This document shows, piece by piece, positions 1-7,532 of a DNA stretch of 11,495 bases. The translations under genes and the position numbers were made by a program. The first letter of the stretch is position 1. Each line of letters opens with the position of its first letter. This DNA is from Sulfurimonas sp. GTDB taxonomy: Bacteria > Campylobacterota > Campylobacteria > Campylobacterales > Sulfurimonadaceae. The notes beneath the pieces were generated by a model, which was given only the letters and a program-made list of their open reading frames with translations, did not search any database and was not told the DNA's origin. The DNA lies in NCBI GenBank assembly GCA_026987995.1, contig JALSMC010000219.1, positions 1 to 11,495 on the forward strand. The letters are read 5' to 3'.

Positions 1-180
1 AGTTGTAGTAGAACTCACATCCATACTTCCAAGAGAATCAAGCCCAATTCCAGCCACAACAAAGAATAAAATATATAAAATAATCATACTAAAAACAAAA
101 GGTAAGAGAGAGTATTTTATCATTTTAGCTGTAAAAAGGTCTTTGAGACTGAGTGCTAAAGTAGAGTTTTCGCTATCCAT
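1..180 (-). CDS. EI24/CysZ-like integral membrane protein, N-terminal part only
   Basis: Only the first 60 codons are in the window; the rest lies beyond the left edge. The ATG at 180 is fixed as the start because the codon directly before it in frame is a TAA stop; an AAAAGAG stretch upstream can serve as ribosome binding site. The visible protein begins MDSENSTLALSLKDLFTAKM, followed by a strongly hydrophobic segment from about residue 25 to 45 containing LLPF and ending in FFVVAGIGLDSLG. This pattern (a short amphipathic start, 'LPF', then a long membrane helix) resembles the start of EI24-domain (formerly DUF540, CysZ-related) membrane proteins. It starts 18 bases after the DUF3137 gene stop, so it is probably the third gene of a lemA operon. 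The family call rests on a short fragment and is tentative. Confidence 0.6.
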   Translation of the reverse strand, partial: MDSENSTLALSLKDLFTAKMIKYSLLPFVFSMIILYILFFVVAGIGLDSLGSMDVSSTTT

Positions 181-198
181 TTAAAGCTCTTTTCATTT

Positions 199-1164
199 TC
201 ATAATTTACTCCATAATTTTTGGTTGAGTTTTAACTCTTCTACGATTCCTATTGCAAGATGCAAAGTTTCGATATATTCCATTGCTATTTTATACTTTAA
301 TAGTGAATGAAAAACTGAAGGCTCAAATAAATCCTTGTTATATTCTATCGCCATGTAGATTTTTCCTCCATTAAAGGAGAGGTTTAGAGGATGGTTTGAG
401 CGTTGTTTAAAGTCTAGTATCTTTTCCATAAGTGCATGTGAAAGAATGTACCTTGCTTCTATCTGGTCTGTACCATAGACTACAAACTCTTTCTCAAACG
501 CAGGGTTATCCATTTTAACTAAGTCGTTTCGAGAGAAGTTGTTAGACTGTAAAAACGAACCTATAAAATCTCCAAAAGTACTTTGTGCTGTGTCTGGGAG
601 TATAACTGTTCTGCCTTTAAAGTGTTTTGGGAACTCACTTACTAAAAAAAGTCCTTGAAATTGTGTAGACCAAGATGTTCTCCCTTTAGAGTCTTTATGC
701 CGTTTTTCTGCATGAAAGTCTGAAAACTCTATAGATATACCATCTATTTTTCCCTTTACAAAGTCATTTCCACTCACTCTATCAGGACTCGAGGTAAAGA
801 TACCAGAACGTGTATAATGCATCTCGCTAATATGGAGAGATGGGGTGTACCTTAAGTTGATATCTATCTCTTTTATAAGAGGAGTTATGACTCTAAACTT
901 GAAGTCTTTGGCATAGTCTTTTATAAGTAGTTTATAGGCTATACCCGCAAGTGCAAAGTACCCAAAGCCTACAAAAGCTAGTATATCTATACTAAACACG
1001 GCTGATGAAAACATAAAATATATGATAGCGATGGCAATAAGTGCTAAAATTGCTTGTGTAACAATAATTCTTTTTTTAAGAGCCATCCTATCTTCTTCAA
1101 GCTCTGAAAGTGTAGGATGAAGGGATTTGTAGTAAAAATCAGTGAGTTGTGAGAGTGTTTTCAT
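199..1164 (-). CDS. DUF3137 membrane protein, LemA partner gene
   Basis: This is a 321-residue protein with a charged cytoplasmic-looking N terminus (residues 1-32), two membrane helices at about 33-51 and 60-79, and a long soluble C-terminal part. The soluble part contains FKGRTVILPD near residue 183, and a stretch with VVYGTDQIEARYILSHALME followed by SFNGGKIYMAIE, all of which match my memory of DUF3137 (PF11335) proteins. The molecular function of the family is not established. It starts at the base right after the lemA stop codon (TAG then ATG), so translation is probably coupled. DUF3137 and LemA genes are often adjacent, which supports the call and suggests a shared envelope role. Nothing in the sequence shows an enzyme active site. 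Confidence 0.85.
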   Translation of the reverse strand: MKTLSQLTDFYYKSLHPTLSELEEDRMALKKRIIVTQAILALIAIAIIYFMFSSAVFSIDILAFVGFGYFALAGIAYKLLIKDYAKDFKFRVITPLIKEIDINLRYTPSLHISEMHYTRSGIFTSSPDRVSGNDFVKGKIDGISIEFSDFHAEKRHKDSKGRTSWSTQFQGLFLVSEFPKHFKGRTVILPDTAQSTFGDFIGSFLQSNNFSRNDLVKMDNPAFEKEFVVYGTDQIEARYILSHALMEKILDFKQRSNHPLNLSFNGGKIYMAIEYNKDLFEPSVFHSLLKYKIAMEYIETLHLAIGIVEELKLNQKLWSKL

Positions 1165-1722
1165 CTACGAGTTAAAAAGCTCTTTTACATTTACATTTTT
1201 TCTCTCATTTACACTTATCTCAAAAACCTCTTTTCTTTGGTAGTTCATCGCGTTTGCCATAAAGTTTGTAGGGATTTGTTCTAGGGCATTGTTATAGTCC
1301 GTTACAGCTTGGTTGTAAGCCCGTCTAGCTGCCGATATCTGCTCTTCGATTTCATTTAAACTTCTTTGGAGGTGCATGACATTTTCATTTGCTTTTAAGT
1401 CAGGATAATTTTCAACGGCTATCATGATAGAACCAAGAGCTGAACTCATTTTAGCATCAAGAGCTATTTTTTGTTCATCTGAGATATTTGGCTTATTGGC
1501 TTCACTACGAAGCTTAGTGATATCTTCTAAGATAGATTTTTCATGTTCCATATACTTACTCACAGAAGAGACAAGGTTAGGAATGAGGTCATATCGTTTT
1601 TTGAGTTGCGTATCGACAGATGCAAAAATATTTTCGACCTGATTTTTCTTTGAAACAAGAGAGTTGTACATAAGTACAAGAACGATAGCTATAACGATGG
1701 CGATGATGAGAGGTGTAGACAT
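1165..1722 (-). CDS. lemA: LemA family protein
   Basis: This 185-residue protein has one N-terminal membrane helix (about residues 3-18) followed by a nearly all-helical soluble domain, the usual LemA design and length. Family signatures are visible: LKKRYDLIPNLVSSV at about 40-54, ENYPDLKANENVMHLQRSLN at about 104-123, and the AARRAYNQAVTDYN helix at about 131-144. The N-out orientation usual in the family would place the helical domain outside the cytoplasmic membrane. Its function is not firmly known in bacteria. The ATG is preceded by GGAG at good spacing. It is the first gene of a tight minus-strand group with the DUF3137 gene (zero-base junction) and the EI24-like gene. An AT-rich leader with a TATAAA box lies just upstream. 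Confidence 0.93.
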   Translation of the reverse strand: MSTPLIIAIVIAIVLVLMYNSLVSKKNQVENIFASVDTQLKKRYDLIPNLVSSVSKYMEHEKSILEDITKLRSEANKPNISDEQKIALDAKMSSALGSIMIAVENYPDLKANENVMHLQRSLNEIEEQISAARRAYNQAVTDYNNALEQIPTNFMANAMNYQRKEVFEISVNERKNVNVKELFNS

Positions 1723-1745
1723 AAGAACTCCATAAATAGTTTATA

Positions 1746-1751
1746 TTTATA
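1746..1751 (-). promoter_or_regulatory. Candidate -10 box for lemA
   Basis: On the minus strand this reads TATAAA, placed about 23 bases upstream of the lemA ATG, which would give a leader of roughly 15-20 bases that still includes the GGAG ribosome binding site. The whole region is AT-rich, and no convincing -35 hexamer at 16-18 bases was found, which is normal for Campylobacterota housekeeping promoters. Confidence 0.35.
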
Positions 1752-1790
1752 GTTTAGCTTATTTTTGATAATTTAGCAAAATATTTGTAT

Positions 1791-1815
1791 GGCAAGTCCT
1801 AAGAGTGGACTTTCC
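1791..1815 (-). terminator. Hairpin after the lysine-rich gene, possible terminator
   Basis: The plus strand reads GGCAAGTCC, seven loop bases, then GGACTTTCC: a nine-pair stem with one C/T mismatch. It lies about 20 bases past the stop codon of the minus-strand lysine-rich gene and upstream of the lemA promoter region, the right place to end that transcript. Neither side is followed by a real T-run, so it may act as an mRNA 3'-end stabiliser or a weak terminator rather than a classical intrinsic one. Confidence 0.4.
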
Positions 1816-1835
1816 ATAAAGAAGTTTTTAAACTA

Positions 1836-2069
1836 TTATTTCTTTGCTTTAGATTTCTTTGCTTTAGCTTTCTTCTTGTTAGACTTTTTAGCTTTAGTTT
1901 TAAGTACTTTTTTCTTTAAAACTTTTTTAGCCTTTTTGTTACTTTTCTTTTTCTCTACTTTTTTAGCAGCTTTTTTCTTTTCAGATTTCTTTTTTGCTTT
2001 TTTCTTGTCAGCTTTTTTAGCAGCAGTTTTTGCTATCTTTTTCTCTAGTTCTTTTTTTTCTTTTGACAT
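1836..2069 (-). CDS. Lysine-rich histone-H1-like small protein
   Basis: The 77-residue product is about 55% lysine (42 residues by my count) with about a dozen alanines, made of short KKxK/AKK units with no hydrophobic core. The only acidic residues are in the N-terminal half. This composition matches bacterial proteins that resemble eukaryotic histone H1 tails (for example HctB-like or AlgP-tail-like proteins) and suggests binding to DNA or RNA; this is inferred from composition, because low-complexity sequence cannot prove homology. AAAGGG sits six bases before the ATG. The coding strand is almost pure purine and includes an A8 run (2052-2059) near codons 5-7. It is transcribed divergently from a helix-turn-helix gene and sits apart from the lemA group. 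The reverse strand also has a long open frame, but that is only the pyrimidine mirror of this gene. Confidence 0.8.
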   Translation of the reverse strand: MSKEKKELEKKIAKTAAKKADKKKAKKKSEKKKAAKKVEKKKSNKKAKKVLKKKVLKTKAKKSNKKKAKAKKSKAKK

Positions 2070-2095
2070 TTTATGCCCTTTTATTTGTATTTTTC

Positions 2096-2110
2096 ATTAC
2101 TAATAGTAAT
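2096..2110. promoter_or_regulatory. Perfect 7-bp inverted repeat, candidate operator
   Basis: The sequence ATTACTAATAGTAAT is a perfect palindrome of 7-bp arms around one central base. It lies between the start codon of the lysine-rich gene and a minus-strand TATAAT box, so it would cover the transcription start of that gene. The neighbouring divergent gene encodes a helix-turn-helix protein, an obvious candidate to bind it. AT-rich DNA gives short palindromes by chance, so the assignment is an inference. Confidence 0.35.
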
Positions 2111-2112
2111 AA

Positions 2113-2118
2113 ATTATA
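2113..2118 (-). promoter_or_regulatory. Candidate -10 box for the lysine-rich gene
   Basis: A perfect TATAAT on the minus strand, 43 bases before the ATG of the lysine-rich gene. The predicted transcript start falls at about 2106, inside the inverted repeat at 2096-2110. No clear -35 hexamer was found. Confidence 0.4.
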
Positions 2119-2127
2119 GTTATTATA

Positions 2128-2133
2128 TATAAT
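2128..2133 (+). promoter_or_regulatory. Candidate -10 box for the helix-turn-helix gene
   Basis: A perfect TATAAT on the plus strand, about 56 bases before the preferred ATG at 2190. Two more -10-like boxes follow, TATGAT at 2135-2140 and TATAGT at 2156-2161, and any of the three could be the one used. The stretch is so AT-rich that the exact choice is uncertain. Confidence 0.35.
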
Positions 2134-2189
2134 TTATGATTAAATGTCAATAAAATATAGTGTTAAGCTATAAAAGTATATACTCTCGC

Positions 2190-2477
2190 ATGACATTCAT
2201 AGAATTTAAAAAACTACTTTTAGATGCGGAGATAAGTCTTCCCAAGTTCTCTAAGCTAATTAAAGTAAGTGAAAAAAACATACAATCATACAAGAAAAAA
2301 GGTTCAGTGCCTAATGCAATTGCTGTGAGTGCACAATGTTTTGCAAGTATGCATCAGCATGGTATTGATTATAAAGAGATTATTATGGGATTAGGTTTAG
2401 AGGTGAAAACTAAAAAAGGTGCAGGGTTTTCTAAAGTAAATATAGAAGAAACTAAAGATAAAGAATCAGAAATATAA
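2190..2477 (+). CDS. Small helix-turn-helix protein
   Basis: From the ATG at 2190 the protein has 95 residues. Residues about 5-48 form a helix-turn-helix-like unit: FKKLLLDAEISLPKFSKLIK, then VSEKNIQSYKKKGSVP as turn and recognition helix, like XRE/Cro-type domains. The C-terminal third is charged and probably flexible. I recall similar small proteins in Sulfurimonas-like genomes but no known function. A GTG at 2160 gives a 105-residue version, but it sits within the -10-like sequence TATAGT and adds residues unlike the domain; neither start has a good ribosome binding site, so the choice of 2190 rests on domain structure. The gene is divergent from the lysine-rich gene and converges with the flavoprotein gene, whose stop lies only five bases away. 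A role in regulating its neighbour is possible but not shown. Confidence 0.75.
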   Translation: MTFIEFKKLLLDAEISLPKFSKLIKVSEKNIQSYKKKGSVPNAIAVSAQCFASMHQHGIDYKEIIMGLGLEVKTKKGAGFSKVNIEETKDKESEI

Positions 2478-2482
2478 GTACT

Positions 2483-3673
2483 CTATTTAGTGATATCTTT
2501 TGCTGCAAGATAAGCACTCGACCATGCAAAAGCAAAGTTATAACCACCACGACGACCTACAACATCTAAACACTCACCACAAAAGTAAAGATTGTTTTCT
2601 CTTTTACTCATCATAGTTTTTTCATCTATCTCTAGCGTATCTATCCCCCCACCACTCACTTCAGCATGACGAAACCCGTGAGTATCAGAGACTTCAAATT
2701 TCCAGTTTAGCATTAAGTTCGCTATATGTTTAGCGAGTTTTGTATGAACCTCTTTGGCTTTTAGAGTGTTTAAAATATTTAACTCTTCTAGCAGTCCATT
2801 TGCTATTTTTAAAGGTATAAGACCGACTAATATATCTAGGATGGAAAGCTCGGGCATATTTTGTGCTACTTTAGAGATATGTTGTGAGAGTTTTTGCATG
2901 TTAAACGCAGGTAAGAGGTTTATACTGATGTCTACTGCTTGGTAATCTATAAGTGCCGATGAAACAGCTTGGGAGAGGTCTAAGATGGCAAAGCCTGAAA
3001 CGCCATAGTTAGTAAAAAGAACATCGCCACTAACACTTATGTCTTTGACACCATTTAAGATGAGAGTGACCTCTGCGTTTAGTTTTACACCACTCATTTT
3101 TTTTGCTATTTCAGAGTTTAAATGCAGTTGTACAAGAGATGGATAAGCAGGGATACAAGTATGTCCAAACTCTTTTGCAAACTCTTCACCATCAGAGTTT
3201 CCACCAAGATGTTCACCTGCACGAGAGCCTGTTGCAACTATGACAGCATCAGATTCTTCAAGCAGTTTTTTTATGTCAGTAATTTTTGACTCAGTATGAA
3301 AAACAACACCAAGAGTTCTCGCATAATCTTCAAATATTTTCACAACACTTTTGGCTTCATTTGAAAGAGGATAAGCACGACCATCTTCTAAAACATTTAA
3401 AAAAAGTCCTATTTCATTACAAAACTTCTCAAAACTATTAAAGCCAAAACTTTGAAGTGAAAACTTCACAAATGATGGGTTCTGAGAATAAAAATCAGAT
3501 GAAGAGAGGTTTTTATTTGAGATGTTACAACGTCCATTACCACTTACTAAAATTTTTTTAGCTACTTTAGTATTTTGCTCATAAACTGTAACTTTTGAAC
3601 CTGCTTTAGCACAGAGTATTGCAGAGAAAATACCACTTGCACCTGCTCCAACAATAGAAACATTTTTACTCAT
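2483..3673 (-). CDS. HI0933-family NAD(P)/FAD-dependent oxidoreductase
   Basis: The 396-residue protein opens with a dinucleotide-binding fold, VSIVGAGASGIFSA, with GAGASG at 9-14 and the following acidic E32 for the FAD ribose. The family hallmark ILVSGNGRCNISN is at 41-53, ATGS at 147-150, a middle domain around LFTNYGVSGFAILDLS at 219-234, and the C-terminal FAD segments EVSGGGI (338-344) and YFCGECLDVVGRRGGYNFAF (363-382). This is the full set for the HI0933/YhiN group (PF03486). Substrates are unknown for most members; some relatives (BaiN-like) reduce steroid-type double bonds, but I see no basis for naming a substrate here. It is the last gene of the six-gene operon, starting at the base after the mutS2 stop (TAA then ATG). 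It probably acts in the cytoplasm as it has no signal peptide. Confidence 0.9.
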   Translation of the reverse strand: MSKNVSIVGAGASGIFSAILCAKAGSKVTVYEQNTKVAKKILVSGNGRCNISNKNLSSSDFYSQNPSFVKFSLQSFGFNSFEKFCNEIGLFLNVLEDGRAYPLSNEAKSVVKIFEDYARTLGVVFHTESKITDIKKLLEESDAVIVATGSRAGEHLGGNSDGEEFAKEFGHTCIPAYPSLVQLHLNSEIAKKMSGVKLNAEVTLILNGVKDISVSGDVLFTNYGVSGFAILDLSQAVSSALIDYQAVDISINLLPAFNMQKLSQHISKVAQNMPELSILDILVGLIPLKIANGLLEELNILNTLKAKEVHTKLAKHIANLMLNWKFEVSDTHGFRHAEVSGGGIDTLEIDEKTMMSKRENNLYFCGECLDVVGRRGGYNFAFAWSSAYLAAKDITK

Positions 3674-5896
3674 TTATAAACTCACTATCTTCGCACCAAA
3701 GCCACCTAAGTGTTGTGGTGTATCAGCGAATTTTTGGACTCGTGGGTGTGCTATGAGAAAGTTTTTTACTGCAAAAGAGAGCTTACCCGTTCCAATACCG
3801 TGATAAACTATAACTTCATCCCAGCCATTTATAAGGGCATCGTTTAAAAACTTATCTAAAACATCACAGGCTTCATCAGCTCTCATACCATGAAGGTCAC
3901 ATTTAAGTCCTGCTCTCTTTTCTACATTTAGGTGAACATTTGTTTGTGGTTTGAGTTTAAGTGCTTTTGTATGGCGAAGGTGTTTAGTCTTCACACGTAC
4001 TGTCATCCCATCCATCTCTATAGTAGCTTCTTTCTCACCGCGCATAGAGATGATAGTTCCACGACTAGAGTGGTACTTTACAACATCTCCGACTTTAAAA
4101 GTCTCATTTCGCTGGATTTTATCTTCACCTTTTGGCGGCAATTTTTTATTGGCTTTATCCATCGCACGGTGGATTGATTTTGTATCATTCGCTTTTGCAG
4201 CTGCTTTTGCTTCACTTATCGCTACATCATAGCTGCGTTTGAGTGCCGCTTTTTGCTCTTCTATCTCTAAAAGTTGTTCTTCTCTGGTGTCTTTAAGTTG
4301 TAGCTCTTTCTTTTTAAGGTCAGCGAGTTTATCATCTACTAGTTGGTGTTTACGTTTGAGTTCGCGTTCAAGCTGAGAACCGCGTTCAATTAGTAAAGAG
4401 AGTTTTTCAGAGTTATCTCCATAGACGGCTTTTGCTTCTTTTACTATTGAGTTGTTTATCCCATAACGAGAAGCTGTCTCAAAAGCATATGACTTCCCGA
4501 TGATGCCCTGCATGAACTCATAGGTAGGTTTACGAGCTTCTTCATCGTAGATGGCAGCCATAAGCTCAACATCATCACGGTCAGCCATAAGTGCGGCGAG
4601 GCGTTTATGGTGAGTGGTTACTACTACTTTTTGTCGGCGTTTAATGAGGTCATCAAGGATGACTTTAAACAGAGCCGCCGCTTCATCAGAATCCGTTCCA
4701 AGTTCTATCTCATCGACACCAACAAGAGCAGAAGTCTCTTTGAAGATGTTCGCAAACTGCTGCATACGTCCTGCAAAAGTTGAGATGTCATTTTTAACAT
4801 TTTGTGGGTCGTCTATGATGGCTAAAACTGTTTTAAAATTTCCTATGTGTGACTTATGCTCATCAAGTTTCATCGGTATGATGTATTTTGCCATAAACGC
4901 TGAGGCGAGTATGGATTTAAGTAGCATCGTTTTACCACCCGCATTTACACCAGTAATCATCAAGATGTTTTTAGAAAAATCGACACTAATTGGTTTGGCA
5001 TTATGAAGTGCAGGGTGTATAAAACCACTTAAAATTATCTTAGAATCTTTTTGACTCTTAATGAGTTGCATATTTTTACTCTGAGCAAAAAGAACACGTG
5101 CTTGGTAGTTGTCAAACTTTGTAAACTCTTTGTCTATAAAGTTTATAAAGGCTTGAAGCTCTGCTAATTTAGCTGAGAATTCTTTAGCATACTCGTAAAA
5201 TATCGCCTCTCTCTCTTGTTCTATAAAGCGAATTTTCTCTTTTGACTTGAGTATGCTGTCTGGACTTACAAAGAAAAATCCACCAGATGAACGACCAACG
5301 ACAGCCCCTTTAAGCACATGGTTAAACCCACCACGAACTAAAAGACAATCTTCATTGTTTACAAAGTGGACCTGTGTATCGACAAGGTAACCTGCTAGTT
5401 TTGAGCTTCCCATCATGCGTTTAAGTGAGCTTGACATTGTTGCACGATGCTCTTTTATACGAGCAGAGAGTCCAAAAAGATTCTCATCGAGATTTTCTTC
5501 AAACTTACCATCATGGGTAAAGTACTTTTCAACTTCTGTAAACTTTTCTGGTATGTCAAACTTCGCCATAAACTCGCCAATAATACCATCGAGCTTGCGG
5601 TTACGAAAATAGCGAAAATAACGAACGATTTTAACTATTTCAAACATCTGCTCAAAATTCAAAACACCTTGCTTTTTAAGATGCCCTTTTATATGAAAAA
5701 AGTCAATAACTTTTGGAGGTGCTTTGAACTCTAGCTTATCAAGAGCTTTGATGTACTTAAAGTGGAGTTCTTGATCCCCCTCTATGTAGAGAGAGCTTTG
5801 GCGAGAGAAGAAACTTGAAAATTGTTCTATATGCTCGGAGAGATCGAGCTGTTTTATAAGAGTGTTTATTCTCTCTTGTTTAGGGCTTATTGACAT
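3674..5896 (-). CDS. mutS2: MutS2-type ATPase with Smr nuclease domain
   Basis: This is a full-length (740 aa) MutS2 protein. It lacks the mismatch-recognition domain of MutS. The ATPase shows Walker A GVNAGGKT at 316-323, the STFAGRMQQ signature near 372-380, Walker B ALVGVDEIELGTDSDEAA at 390-407 and the switch TTHH at 427-430. A charged coiled coil spans about 495-570, a KOW/SH3-like barrel lies at about 600-645, and the Smr domain at 664-740 carries CDLHGMRADEA and HGIGTGKL. MutS2 proteins act on recombination intermediates, and in some bacteria bind and split collided ribosomes; this sequence cannot tell which role applies. The canonical 'LDELGxGTDP' reads VDEIELGTDS here, which I recall as typical for Campylobacterota. 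The start overlaps the end of the upstream 109-residue membrane protein by 10 bases; the flavoprotein follows directly. Confidence 0.95.
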   Translation of the reverse strand: MSISPKQERINTLIKQLDLSEHIEQFSSFFSRQSSLYIEGDQELHFKYIKALDKLEFKAPPKVIDFFHIKGHLKKQGVLNFEQMFEIVKIVRYFRYFRNRKLDGIIGEFMAKFDIPEKFTEVEKYFTHDGKFEENLDENLFGLSARIKEHRATMSSSLKRMMGSSKLAGYLVDTQVHFVNNEDCLLVRGGFNHVLKGAVVGRSSGGFFFVSPDSILKSKEKIRFIEQEREAIFYEYAKEFSAKLAELQAFINFIDKEFTKFDNYQARVLFAQSKNMQLIKSQKDSKIILSGFIHPALHNAKPISVDFSKNILMITGVNAGGKTMLLKSILASAFMAKYIIPMKLDEHKSHIGNFKTVLAIIDDPQNVKNDISTFAGRMQQFANIFKETSALVGVDEIELGTDSDEAAALFKVILDDLIKRRQKVVVTTHHKRLAALMADRDDVELMAAIYDEEARKPTYEFMQGIIGKSYAFETASRYGINNSIVKEAKAVYGDNSEKLSLLIERGSQLERELKRKHQLVDDKLADLKKKELQLKDTREEQLLEIEEQKAALKRSYDVAISEAKAAAKANDTKSIHRAMDKANKKLPPKGEDKIQRNETFKVGDVVKYHSSRGTIISMRGEKEATIEMDGMTVRVKTKHLRHTKALKLKPQTNVHLNVEKRAGLKCDLHGMRADEACDVLDKFLNDALINGWDEVIVYHGIGTGKLSFAVKNFLIAHPRVQKFADTPQHLGGFGAKIVSL

Positions 5897-6216
5897 GTAG
5901 ATGCGCTAATCATCTCCGAATAGTTTGGAGTGTTTTCTCTTCCGATGAAAGTATATGTACCGACACTTAAAGTATAAGTTGTATTGTTTACATCTTTACC
6001 ATCACAGACAATTGTCTGTCCTTGCTTGTACTTTAAAACAGCATCAAGCATCTTTTGGTTCTCTTGTTTGTTGTACTCGTTGTACATAACAGCGACAGAA
6101 AGAATAGAGAGTACGATGATGACTATATAAATTTTTTGCATATGGTCAAACTCAGTGAAGTAGTGTAGGGCTAAAAAAAGTAGTCCTAATATTAGAAGAC
6201 CAAAGATATATGTCAT
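5887..6216 (-). CDS. Two-helix membrane protein of unknown function
   Basis: I do not recognise a named family for this 109-residue protein. It has two hydrophobic segments, about 3-20 and 28-45, joined by a short loop (TEFDHMQK), followed by a soluble tail of about 64 residues with predicted beta character (TYTLSVGTYTFIGR). There are two cysteines, C71 and C108. If both helices cross the membrane, the N terminus and tail lie on the same side; the cysteine pair would suit a disulfide on the outside, but charge distribution does not settle the orientation. It overlaps murC by four bases (ATGA) and mutS2 by ten bases, so it is almost certainly translated as part of the operon and is a real gene. 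A link to cell-wall synthesis is only suggested by its place next to murC. Confidence 0.8.
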   Translation of the reverse strand: MTYIFGLLILGLLFLALHYFTEFDHMQKIYIVIIVLSILSVAVMYNEYNKQENQKMLDAVLKYKQGQTIVCDGKDVNNTTYTLSVGTYTFIGRENTPNYSEMISASTCQ

Positions 6217-7529
6217 GAAGCAGTTCCTCGTATTTGGTAGGTAATGTCACCAGCTCCAAAGCCAATGATAAGCCCTTTGTCTAGTGTTTGTAAGTTCTGT
6301 GCATCTTTAACTACCGTTATGTGGTTGTTTGCACGTGTAATTGTGTCTGCCATTGTGAGGTTATAAGCTTTAAACTCTTTTACGAAGTCAATATCTCTAT
6401 ATACTTCACTCGCCGCCCAAACAGGAAGGATGATGAGCTCATCTACCCCATCAAAACACTTTGTAAAGTCTTCAAGGTTATCAATAGTACGAGAGTATTT
6501 ATGTGGCTGCCATATAGCAGTTATTTTCTCAAACCCTTTAAGCCGTGCATACTCTTTTACTGACTCAAATGTCGCTTTTATCTCTGTTGGATGGTGCCCA
6601 TAATCATCTATGATAACACTATCATTCTCAGACCCAACAATATCAAAGCGTTTTTTGATACCTTTAAAGTTTAAAAGATTAGTGCGAATATCTTCAATAT
6701 CCATAGAATCACTCGCTGCTAAAATAGCTAAAGCAGCATCAAGAGCTATATGCTTTCCAAAGCCCCAAACGCTAAAAACACCTAAGTCACGAAACTCAAA
6801 CTGTGTATGAGGCTCGTTGTTTATAAGAGTGTAGTTGATGTTTGTGATGTCAGTTGAAGGGTAGAGCCACTGTGCATCTACCGTGTCAACTAAGGTGCTT
6901 AAAAAGGGATCTTCTGCATTGAGTATTCTCGAGGGTGCTGCGTTTATAAAAGTTTTATAACACTCATAAAATCTATCGTAATTATAATCGTAGTATTCCA
7001 TATGTTCAGGCTCTGCGTTTATAACTATGGCACAGTAAGCATTTGAGTTTATAAAACTTCCATCAGATTCATCTGCTTCAAACATCATTACATCAGTAGT
7101 GGCATCATAGCGAACATTACTTCCAAAAGCTTTAGACTCAGCACCGATGATAGCACTTCCATTCATGATGGCTGTAAGTATCGCAGTTGTAGTGCTTTTT
7201 CCATGTGCCCCAGCAACGGAGTAGACTTTTCTATCATCAAGGATTTTTACTAAGGCTTCACGTCGTGCAAGAACCTCTATGCCTTTTTCGTTAGCAGCGA
7301 TAATTTCAGGATTTTGAGGACTTATAATAGCTGAATGCACTACTAAGTCTTGATCGTTTATAGCTTCGCTTGAGTGAGGGACTGTTATAGTCATACCCAT
7401 TTTACACAGTTTTTCGGTGATAAGACTATCTTTTATATCTGAGCCACTTACAGTGTGCCCTTTAAAGTGCATGTACTGTGCGAGTCCTGAGATACCTATA
7501 CCACCGATCCCGATAAAATGAATTTTCAT
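6213..7529 (-). CDS. murC: UDP-N-acetylmuramate--L-alanine ligase MurC
   Basis: The enzyme adds L-alanine to UDP-N-acetylmuramic acid using ATP, the first amino acid step of peptidoglycan synthesis in the cytoplasm. The 438-residue length is typical. The N-terminal domain has HFIGIGGIGISGLA (4-17) for UDP binding and SGSDIKDS. The ATP domain has the P-loop GAHGKSTTT at 107-115 and EADESDGSF at 151-159. Later Mur ligase motifs are DDYGHHPTEI (308-317), QPHKYSRT (341-348) and GFGAGDI (423-429). The P-loop has serine where most MurC proteins have threonine (HGKS against HGKT), a conservative change I recall in Campylobacterota. AAGGGG lies eight bases before the ATG. The gene sits three bases after the upstream helical-protein gene and overlaps the next gene by ATGA. 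Its operon mate dapC supplies another peptidoglycan precursor. Confidence 0.97.
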   Translation of the reverse strand: MKIHFIGIGGIGISGLAQYMHFKGHTVSGSDIKDSLITEKLCKMGMTITVPHSSEAINDQDLVVHSAIISPQNPEIIAANEKGIEVLARREALVKILDDRKVYSVAGAHGKSTTTAILTAIMNGSAIIGAESKAFGSNVRYDATTDVMMFEADESDGSFINSNAYCAIVINAEPEHMEYYDYNYDRFYECYKTFINAAPSRILNAEDPFLSTLVDTVDAQWLYPSTDITNINYTLINNEPHTQFEFRDLGVFSVWGFGKHIALDAALAILAASDSMDIEDIRTNLLNFKGIKKRFDIVGSENDSVIIDDYGHHPTEIKATFESVKEYARLKGFEKITAIWQPHKYSRTIDNLEDFTKCFDGVDELIILPVWAASEVYRDIDFVKEFKAYNLTMADTITRANNHITVVKDAQNLQTLDKGLIIGFGAGDITYQIRGTAS

Positions 7530-7532
7530 ATG

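Noticed and set aside
1789..2103. A 104-residue open frame on the plus strand rich in phenylalanine and leucine, opposite the lysine-rich gene.
   Set aside because: It is the complement of lysine-rich codons (AAA/AAG read as TTT/CTT), has no ribosome binding site, and looks like a fake membrane protein.
2477..2483. A terminator between the convergent helix-turn-helix and flavoprotein genes.
   Set aside because: Only five bases separate the stops and no hairpin with a T-run is present nearby.
4614..5006. A 130-residue plus-strand open frame, and several shorter ones, inside mutS2.
   Set aside because: They lie opposite highly conserved ATPase motifs, have no ribosome binding sites and show no domain; they are shadows of mutS2.
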